From assembly GCA_964489525.1 (NCBI GenBank), contig CAZAYY010000002.1, positions 1-64,000 of the forward strand: DNA of 64,000 nt, given 5' to 3'. Source of the stretch: CAZAYY01 sp964489525. GTDB taxonomy: Bacteria; Chloroflexota; Anaerolineae; Anaerolineales; JABWBV01. The notes below the pieces were generated by a model that was given only the letters and a program-made list of their open reading frames with translations, ran no database searches and was not told the origin of the DNA. Shown here in pieces: positions 58,384 to 64,000 of the stretch (within the stretch, counting starts at the first letter, position 1; each line of letters starts with the position of its first letter). A program made the position numbers and the translations under genes.

Positions 58384-59357
58384 GGACCCCATCCCCTCAA
58401 AGCCAGCCTCAACCCCCGCCTGACGTGTTGATAGTTGGGGTTGGGGCCATGGCCTGCCTGTTTGCCGCCCGGCTTTCTGCTGTTGGGGTCCGGGTGGGGA
58501 TGTTGGGCCATTGGGCGGAGGCGCTGGACGCCCTGCAGTCCCGCGGCGTGCTGCTGGAAGCGGGTGAGCCGCCTTTTCCGGCGTACCCGGTGTGGGCCAG
58601 TTCCAACCCGCAAGATTTCCTTGGGGTCCGGGCTGCCCTGGTTTTGGTCAAATCCTGGCAAACTGGCCAGGCTGCGGCCCATCTTGCCGCCTGCCTGCAC
58701 CCCGATGGCCTGGCGGTCAGCTTGCAAAATGGGTTGGGCAACCGCGAAACCCTGGCCTCATCCCTGGGTGAAAACCGGGTGAGCGTGGGGGCGGCCACCT
58801 ATGGCGCAACCCTGCTTGCCCCGGGGCGGGTGCGCCCGGCAGGCGAGGGCGTGGTCACCCTTGAACCGCCGCCTTCTTCACCAGGAGACGCCCCAAAATC
58901 TACCCGGCTGGGCTGGCTTGCCGAGCATCTTGCACTGGCCGGGTTCATGGTGGAAAGGCCTGCTGCTGGCAGTGCAGTCACCATTGAGGGGCTTTTGTGG
59001 AGCAAGCTGGTGATCAACGCGGCCATCAACCCGCTCAGCGCCCTGCTGGGCGTGCGCAATGGCGAACTGCTCGAACGCCCCCAGGCGCACGCCCTGCTGC
59101 GCGGCCTGGCGCAGGAAGCAGCCTCTGCTGCGGCAGCCCGTGGGTTGGCGCTGCGTTTCCCCGATCCGGCTGCAGCCGCAGAAGAAGTGGCCCGCCGCAC
59201 CGCGCAAAACCTGTCTTCCATGCTCCAGGATATCCAGCGCGGCGCGCCGACCGAACTGGAATCCATCTCCGGTGCCATTTTACGGGCGGCCGAATCCGCC
59301 GGCCTCAACCTGCCCTTAACCCGTTCTGTGTACACCCTGTTAAAAACCGTTGAATAA
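58380..59357 (+). CDS. panE: 2-dehydropantoate 2-reductase
   Basis: This 325-residue protein overlaps panB (ATGA). The NADPH site is LIVGVGAMACLFAARLSAVG, and the catalytic Lys and Asn are in LLWSKLVINAAINPLSALLG. LELESISGAIL is seen as TELESISGAILRAAESAG near the end. It reduces ketopantoate to pantoate. Eighteen bases separate it from panC. Confidence 0.93.
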   Translation: MRTPSPQSQPQPPPDVLIVGVGAMACLFAARLSAVGVRVGMLGHWAEALDALQSRGVLLEAGEPPFPAYPVWASSNPQDFLGVRAALVLVKSWQTGQAAAHLAACLHPDGLAVSLQNGLGNRETLASSLGENRVSVGAATYGATLLAPGRVRPAGEGVVTLEPPPSSPGDAPKSTRLGWLAEHLALAGFMVERPAAGSAVTIEGLLWSKLVINAAINPLSALLGVRNGELLERPQAHALLRGLAQEAASAAAARGLALRFPDPAAAAEEVARRTAQNLSSMLQDIQRGAPTELESISGAILRAAESAGLNLPLTRSVYTLLKTVE

Positions 59358-59375
59358 AAAAATGATAGAAAGCAA

Positions 59376-60281
59376 ATGATGAAAACGATGATAACCCTCT
59401 CTGAACTGCGCACAGCCCGGGGCGAACTCGCCCGCAAAGGCGGACTGGTGGGGTTTGTTCCCACCATGGGCTATCTGCACACCGGGCATCTTTCCCTGGT
59501 GGAGCAGGCCCGCACCGAATGTGCAGCCGTTGTGGTTTCGATTTTTGTCAACCCCGCCCAGTTTGGCCCGCATGAAGACCTGGATGCCTACCCGCGCAAC
59601 CTGCCAGGTGATCTGGATATGCTGGCCCAGGCCGGAGTAGACCTGGTTTGGACACCCACCGCCGCGGCCATGTACCCGCCCGGCTACCAGACCTGGGTGA
59701 CCTACGATGCGCCGGGCGGCGATGTTCCCCTGGTCACTGCGCCGCTGGAAGGGTCCATGCGCCCCGGCCATTTCCGCGGTGTGGCAACCGTGGTAGCCAA
59801 GCTTTTTAACGCCGTCCAGCCCGATAAGGCGTATTTTGGTCAGAAAGACGCCCAACAGGTGGTGGCGATCCAGCAAATGGTGCGGGATTTGAACTTCCCC
59901 CTGGAAATTGTGGTCTGCCCCACCCGGCGCGAGCGTGATGGCCTGGCCATGTCCAGCCGCAACAGCTACCTGAGCCCAGCCGAACGCCAGGCCGCAGGCG
60001 TGTTGTACCGTGCCCTTTCGGCTGCCCGGAGTGCCTTCGACCAGGGCGAAACCAACCCGGCCCGTTTGCGAGAGATGATGCGGGAGGTGATTGCCGCTGA
60101 GCCGCTCGCCCGCCTGCAGTACGTTTCTTGTGCCCACCCCGATACCCTGGTGGAGCTGGACAGCCCCATTGCCGCCGGGCCAGCAGCCGGCGCACTTTTT
60201 TCCCTGGCGGTTTTTGTGGGCAAAACCCGCCTGATTGACAACTTTTTGCTGCGTGCTGGCGTTTGGATGACAGGCCAGTGA
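59376..60281 (+). CDS. panC: pantothenate synthetase
   Basis: This 301-residue protein has VGFVPTMGYLHTGHLSLVEQ (HxGH nucleotide site), VSIFVNPAQFGPHEDLDAYP, FGQKDAQQ and RERDGLAMSSRNSYLSP. It joins pantoate and beta-alanine with ATP. panD, which makes beta-alanine, is not in the window. The start is ATGATG at 59376 or the in-frame ATG at 59379. Confidence 0.97.
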   Translation: MMKTMITLSELRTARGELARKGGLVGFVPTMGYLHTGHLSLVEQARTECAAVVVSIFVNPAQFGPHEDLDAYPRNLPGDLDMLAQAGVDLVWTPTAAAMYPPGYQTWVTYDAPGGDVPLVTAPLEGSMRPGHFRGVATVVAKLFNAVQPDKAYFGQKDAQQVVAIQQMVRDLNFPLEIVVCPTRRERDGLAMSSRNSYLSPAERQAAGVLYRALSAARSAFDQGETNPARLREMMREVIAAEPLARLQYVSCAHPDTLVELDSPIAAGPAAGALFSLAVFVGKTRLIDNFLLRAGVWMTGQ

Positions 60282-60314
60282 CGCCAGCAGCACCATTTTA
60301 TCTGTGGAGGCAGT

Positions 60315-61109
60315 ATGCTCCTGACCATTGATATCGGAAACACCAACATCACCCTCGGCCTGTATGCCGGGGAAGTGCTCAGCGCCCGTTGGCGCCTGGC
60401 CACCGCCCACGAGCGGATGCCGGATGAATACGGCCTGCAGATGCTCAGCCTGCTGCGCCACAGCGGTTTCACCCCGGGGGATATTCACGGAATTTGCATA
60501 GCCTCGGTTGTGCCCCCGCTCACCGGGCGGTTGGTCGAGGCCTGCCGCAATTACCTCAACCCTGCGCCCGGCCAACCCGGCGTCGAGCCGCTGGTGGTGG
60601 ATTCCGGGGTTAAGACTGGCATCAAAATCCTCTACAAAGAACCCCGCCAGGTAGGCGCCGACCGGATTGTGGACGCGGCAGCCGTGATGTCCCTGTACGG
60701 CGGCCCGGCCTGTGTGGTCGATTTTGGCACCGCCACCACCTTTGACGCCATCACCGCTGCCGGGGAATACCTTGGCGGAGCGATTGCTCCGGGAATTTAT
60801 GTCGGCGCCGAGGGGCTGTATGCCCGGACGGCCAAGCTGCCCCGGGTGGATGTTCGCCGCCCGCCCTCGGTCATTGGCCGCACCACCGAACACGCCATGC
60901 AGTCTGGCCTGCTCTTCGGGTATGTGGCCATGGTGGAAGGTATGGTGGCCCGTTTCCGCAGTGAATTGGGGGTTGATATGAAAGTCATCGCCACTGGCGG
61001 CCTGGCCGGGCTGATTGCCTCGGAAACAGACGTGATTGACGAAGTGGCTCCCTGGCTCACCCTGGACGGGCTGCGCCTGATTTGGGAGCTCAACCAGGCC
61101 GGCCAATGA
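60315..61109 (+). CDS. coaX: type III pantothenate kinase
   Basis: This 264-residue protein has LTIDIGNTNITLGLY (phosphate-1 motif), GADRIVDAAAVMSLYGGPAC, VDFGTATTFDAIT (phosphate-2 and catalytic Asp region) and VIATGGLAGLI. These are CoaX features, unlike the CoaA or CoaW families. It phosphorylates pantothenate made by the three genes upstream. GTGGAGG precedes the ATG. Confidence 0.96.
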   Translation: MLLTIDIGNTNITLGLYAGEVLSARWRLATAHERMPDEYGLQMLSLLRHSGFTPGDIHGICIASVVPPLTGRLVEACRNYLNPAPGQPGVEPLVVDSGVKTGIKILYKEPRQVGADRIVDAAAVMSLYGGPACVVDFGTATTFDAITAAGEYLGGAIAPGIYVGAEGLYARTAKLPRVDVRRPPSVIGRTTEHAMQSGLLFGYVAMVEGMVARFRSELGVDMKVIATGGLAGLIASETDVIDEVAPWLTLDGLRLIWELNQAGQ

Positions 61110-61144
61110 GGGATTGAGTAAAAAACCCCTCTACAACATCCTCA

Positions 61145-61771
61145 ATGTCTGACAACGCTTCTCAATTCTTACACATCCAAACCCAAACCGGCTGGGGCAA
61201 AACCCTGGCCGATTTTGCGGCCTGGTGTGGAAGGCCTGCCCACCCCGAACAAAAAGCGCTCGACCTGGGCTGTGGGCCTGGGCTGCTGCCTGCCCTGTTG
61301 CAGGGCAGCGGCTGGCAGGCACTGGGGCTGGACCTTGACCCGCAAATGCTCGCCACCGGGCTGCACCCCGCCCTGGCGGTGGGTGATGCCCACTGCGCTC
61401 CGTTTGCGCCGGGAAGTTTTCACCTGGTTACTGCAGTCAATGTGCTGTTTTTGCAGGCAGACCCGTTGGGTATGCTGCGGGAAATGGCCCGCCTAATCCA
61501 TCCGCAGGGGCAGGTGGTGCTGTTCAACCCTTCCGAATGGATGACCCTCCCCGCCGCGGCGCAGTTGGCCGAGGTACGGGGGTTGGATGGCCTGGCTCGC
61601 GCCAGCCTGTTGAACTGGGCTGGGCGTGCCGAACGCCATTTCCGTTGGAGCGAAGCCGAACTCTCTACCCTTTTTAACCTGGCGGGCTTACAATTAACCC
61701 GAACCGCCACCCGGATGGGACAGCCCCCCCTGGCTCGCCTTGTTGAGGGCGTCCCGCTGGTGCACCCTTAA
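61145..61771 (+). CDS. class I SAM-dependent methyltransferase
   Basis: This 208-residue protein has ALDLGCGPGLLPALLQGSGW (SAM-binding motif I), GLDLDPQMLATGL (post-I) and FHLVTAVNVLFLQADPLGML (motif II region). It belongs to the UbiE/Methyltransf_11 group by layout, substrate unknown. It sits between coaX and YbaK with short gaps, probably co-transcribed but not a known CoA-pathway step. Confidence 0.85.
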   Translation: MSDNASQFLHIQTQTGWGKTLADFAAWCGRPAHPEQKALDLGCGPGLLPALLQGSGWQALGLDLDPQMLATGLHPALAVGDAHCAPFAPGSFHLVTAVNVLFLQADPLGMLREMARLIHPQGQVVLFNPSEWMTLPAAAQLAEVRGLDGLARASLLNWAGRAERHFRWSEAELSTLFNLAGLQLTRTATRMGQPPLARLVEGVPLVHP

Positions 61772-61792
61772 ACCCGATTTGGATTATCTGCC

Positions 61793-62284
61793 ATGCCGCC
61801 TGCTGCACAAGTTCTCGATCTGTTCAACCTGCCCTACCGGGTTTTTCAACATCCTGGCCCGGTCCATTCCCTGGAGCAGGCCGCCCGCGAAAGGGGTCAT
61901 TTGCCCGAGCAGGTGGTGCGCAGCATCCTCTTCCGGCTTGCCGAAGGGGAATATGTCATGGCGCTTATGGCCGGCGACCGCCAGGTGAATTGGAAAACCC
62001 TGCGCCGCTGCCTGGGGGTTTCTCGGGTTACCATGGCTTCTGAAGAAGAAGTAAGGGCTGCAACGGGCAGTCTGCCTGGCGCGGTCTCGCCTTTCGGGCT
62101 TCCCCAACCGCTGCGCCTGCTGGTGGACCCCGGTGTGCTTGCCCCCGCCGAGATTTCGATTGGCTCCGGTGAGCGCGGCGTGACCATCATTCTCTCCCAG
62201 GAAACCCTTCGCCAGGGACTGCAAAAGTTGTACCAGTCCGGCCAGTTGGCTGGCGATTCTTACGAAGTGGTCGAACTGGCCTGA
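61793..62284 (+). CDS. YbaK/aminoacyl-tRNA deacylase domain protein
   Basis: This 163-residue protein has the YbaK/ProX editing-domain pattern: LPYRVFQHPGPVHSLEQAAR, EQVVRSILFRLAEGEYVMAL, MAGDRQVNWKTLRRCLG and VSPFGLPQPLRLLVDPGV. Members hydrolyse mischarged tRNA such as Cys-tRNA(Pro). The key Lys found near KS/K in many members is Arg here (VVRSILF), which may alter specificity. ATG at 61793 follows the methyltransferase stop by 21 bases. Confidence 0.85.
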   Translation: MPPAAQVLDLFNLPYRVFQHPGPVHSLEQAARERGHLPEQVVRSILFRLAEGEYVMALMAGDRQVNWKTLRRCLGVSRVTMASEEEVRAATGSLPGAVSPFGLPQPLRLLVDPGVLAPAEISIGSGERGVTIILSQETLRQGLQKLYQSGQLAGDSYEVVELA

Positions 62285-62338
62285 TTGGCCTATTCCAGCG
62301 TTGGCGGGTTTGTACCCCGCCCCACAAGAGGTTTTCTC

Positions 62339-63691
62339 ATGAACGCTTTTTCCCATCAAGCTTCCCCCATGCCCGCCGGGCAGCCCCCCCAGCCCAGAAT
62401 TTTGTTAGGCATCACCGGCTCGATTGCCTGCTATAAAGCGGCAGACCTGGCCTCACGCCTGCGCCAGGTGGAAACGGTGTTGTGGCATGGCGCACAGGTG
62501 GACGTGGTGCTTACCCAAAGTGCCCAGCAGTTTATCACCCCGCTGACTTTCCAATCGGTTACAGGCCGCCCGGCTTATACCGATGCCGACCTTTGGAGCC
62601 GTTCCGGCCATGTGCTGCACATTGGCCTGGCAGAGCAGGCCGACCTGGTGGTCATTGCCCCGGCCAGCGCCAACACCCTGGCCCGGCTGGCGCACGGCAT
62701 TGCCGACAACTTGCTGACCATAGCCGCCCTGGCCGCCCGCTGCCCGCTGGTGGTGGCCCCGGCCATGGATGGCGGGATGTATACCCATCCGGCCACCCAG
62801 GCCAACCTCGAAATTCTGCGCTCGCGCGGTGTGTATGTGATTGGCCCGGCGGAGGGGCGTTTTGCCTCCGGGCTGAGCGGCATCGGCAGGATGGTAGAGC
62901 CTGCCGAACTGGTTGGCCACATCCGGGCACTGTTGGGACGACATGGCTTTGGGCGGGCGGCGCTTGGGCTGCCTGTGCTGGGTGTGTTGGCGGGTAAAAA
63001 AATCCTGGTTACAGCCGGCGGCACCCAGGAGGCCATTGACCCGGTAAGGGTGATTGCCAATCGCTCGTCTGGCAAACAGGGTTTTGCCCTGGCCCAGGCC
63101 GCCCTGGACCTCGGAGCACAGGTGGTGTTGGTTTCCGGGCCTTCGAGCCTGCCCACCCCGGTCGGGGCAGAAAGGGTGGACGTGGTTTCCGCGGTACAAA
63201 TGCAGGCCGCAGTCATCCAGGCTGCCCCTCAGGCTGACGCCCTGGTGATGGCCGCAGCCGTTGCCGATTTCCGCCCGGCCCACCCCGCGGGTGAAAAAAT
63301 TAAGAAAGAAGCCAGTGGGGAACCGCCCCAAATTGAATTGGTGCGCAACCCGGATATTCTCAAAGAAGTGGCTGCGCTTCGCAGTGGACCAGCCGCAGCC
63401 AACCTCAAAGTTGTGGTAGGATTTGCAGCAGAAAGCCAGGATTTGCTGGCAAACGCCGCCAAAAAACTGGCCGAAAAAAAGCTGGACCTGATTGCCGCCA
63501 ACGATATCCGCGCCGAGGGCGCCGGGTTTGAAGGCGACACCAACCGGGTCACGTTGTTGTTTATGAATGGTGAGGTGCAGCCCCTGCCCCCACCCGGCGA
63601 ACCGCCGCTGACCAAGTTCCAGGTCGCAGGGACAATTATGAAGCATGTTGCCCGCCTGTTGGGCGGCTCTTTGAAGGAGAATGAAGAATGA
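62339..63691 (+). CDS. coaBC: bifunctional phosphopantothenoylcysteine decarboxylase/synthase
   Basis: ATG at 62339 has AAGAGG 7 bases upstream; a TTG at 62285 starts the open frame but lacks a site. The 450-residue protein has CoaC first: LLGITGSIACYKAADLASRL, HIGLAEQADLVVIAPASANT, APAMDGGMYTHPAT and RFASGLSGIGRMVEP. CoaB follows: TAGGTQEAIDPVRVIANRSS, MAAAVADFRP, LVRNPDIL and the Lys-containing AEKKLDLIAAND. In the usual CoaC motifs Asn of PAMN and Cys of ACGD are replaced by Asp and Ser. These two enzymes continue the path from the coaX product to 4'-phosphopantetheine. Confidence 0.95.
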   Translation: MNAFSHQASPMPAGQPPQPRILLGITGSIACYKAADLASRLRQVETVLWHGAQVDVVLTQSAQQFITPLTFQSVTGRPAYTDADLWSRSGHVLHIGLAEQADLVVIAPASANTLARLAHGIADNLLTIAALAARCPLVVAPAMDGGMYTHPATQANLEILRSRGVYVIGPAEGRFASGLSGIGRMVEPAELVGHIRALLGRHGFGRAALGLPVLGVLAGKKILVTAGGTQEAIDPVRVIANRSSGKQGFALAQAALDLGAQVVLVSGPSSLPTPVGAERVDVVSAVQMQAAVIQAAPQADALVMAAAVADFRPAHPAGEKIKKEASGEPPQIELVRNPDILKEVAALRSGPAAANLKVVVGFAAESQDLLANAAKKLAEKKLDLIAANDIRAEGAGFEGDTNRVTLLFMNGEVQPLPPPGEPPLTKFQVAGTIMKHVARLLGGSLKENEE

Positions 63692-64000
63692 ATAGGATTA
63701 ACCCTGCCCCGTTGTTGCGCAATGCTGCCGGGCCAGCCCGAATTTCCCTGCTGCTGCGCAGGGCTGCCTGGGTTTTGATAATGGCCTGTTTTGTTTTGCT
63801 GGCGGGCTGCCTGCCTGAAACCCCGGATGTGCCGGACCAAACCCCAGCCCCGGTCGTTACCCAATCCGAGGCCACCCAAAGCCAGCCTACAGCCACCGAT
63901 CAGGCCACCACACTTCCCAGCGCCACCTTGCCGCCCACCCAAACCCCAACGCCGCCGCCCACGGAAACCCCCGCGCCCACCCCAACGCCAACCCCCACCT
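63688..64000 (+). CDS. Pro/Thr-rich lipoprotein, truncated by window end
   Basis: ATG at 63688 overlaps the coaBC stop (ATGA) and GAAGGAG lies upstream. The first residues MNRINPAPLLRNAAGPARIS are followed by a hydrophobic segment and the lipobox LAGC (Cys 41). A Thr/Pro linker (for example TLPPTQTPTPPPTETPAPTP) then runs to the end of the window. The folded domain lies beyond. The linker is like that of the propeller lipoprotein at 54971-57004. Confidence 0.85.
   Translation, partial: MNRINPAPLLRNAAGPARISLLLRRAAWVLIMACFVLLAGCLPETPDVPDQTPAPVVTQSEATQSQPTATDQATTLPSATLPPTQTPTPPPTETPAPTPTPTPT

Noticed and set aside
59340..61106. 588-codon minus-strand open frame opposite panC and coaX
   Set aside because: Both plus-strand genes are certain by motif, so this frame is a shadow.

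Overview
The window is GC-rich bacterial DNA (roughly 60% by eye) that is almost entirely coding. It looks like a chromosomal segment from the Chloroflexota, most likely an Anaerolineae-type organism. This is an inference from three things: lipoproteins with long Pro/Thr linkers, the style of the multi-domain glycosyltransferases, and the pan-coaX-coaBC gene set. I saw no rRNA, tRNA, CRISPR array, transposase or phage gene.

Bases 1-25,600 form a long plus-strand surface-polysaccharide cluster built around nonulosonic (sialic-acid-like) sugars. It contains the end of a PseB-type dehydratase, two NeuB-type synthases (one with and one without the C-terminal SAF domain), three cytidylyltransferases (one fused to a KdsC-like phosphatase), a DUF4910 peptidase-like protein, and short-chain, Gfo/Idh/MocA and D-2-hydroxyacid dehydrogenases. 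It also has a bifunctional PAPS synthase, a capsule-synthesis-like protein, a DUF115/MAF-like protein, a GT39-like membrane protein and many GT2/GT4 enzymes. Bases 25,761-28,337 hold four genes outside the glycan theme (RibD/DHFR-like, DUF1801, membrane protein, zinc ribbon); the first is visibly AT-richer. An LCP-family ligase and the full dTDP-rhamnose set rfbC-B-A-D follow (28,384-33,122).

Bases 33,138-46,748 encode two very large three-domain glycosyltransferases, a Wzm/Wzt ABC exporter, WecB and three GT4 enzymes, one of them split by a frameshift. A Wzz-like protein (46,797-47,618) converges on a minus-strand ABC transporter operon (47,607-50,106). From a divergent intergenic region an O-antigen-ligase-like protein and a secreted HExxH metallopeptidase read rightward. 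Bases 53,905-54,638 are a non-coding, repeat-rich island. It is followed by minus-strand YtxH and beta-propeller lipoprotein genes. A strong promoter and a hairpin leader then precede a coenzyme A operon: panB-panE-panC-coaX-methyltransferase-YbaK-coaBC and a truncated lipoprotein.

Taken together the genes would make CMP-nonulosonates, dTDP-rhamnose, UDP-ManNAc and PAPS, assemble a complex and possibly sulfated glycan, export it through Wzm/Wzt, and ligate or anchor it (LCP, ligase-like).

The most unusual structural signal is a set of eight intergenic spacers, each an indel-free run of degenerate 7-bp units. The unit differs from spacer to spacer, and every array is squeezed between a stop codon and the next start codon inside the polysaccharide cluster. 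Two families of dispersed palindromic repeats also occur.
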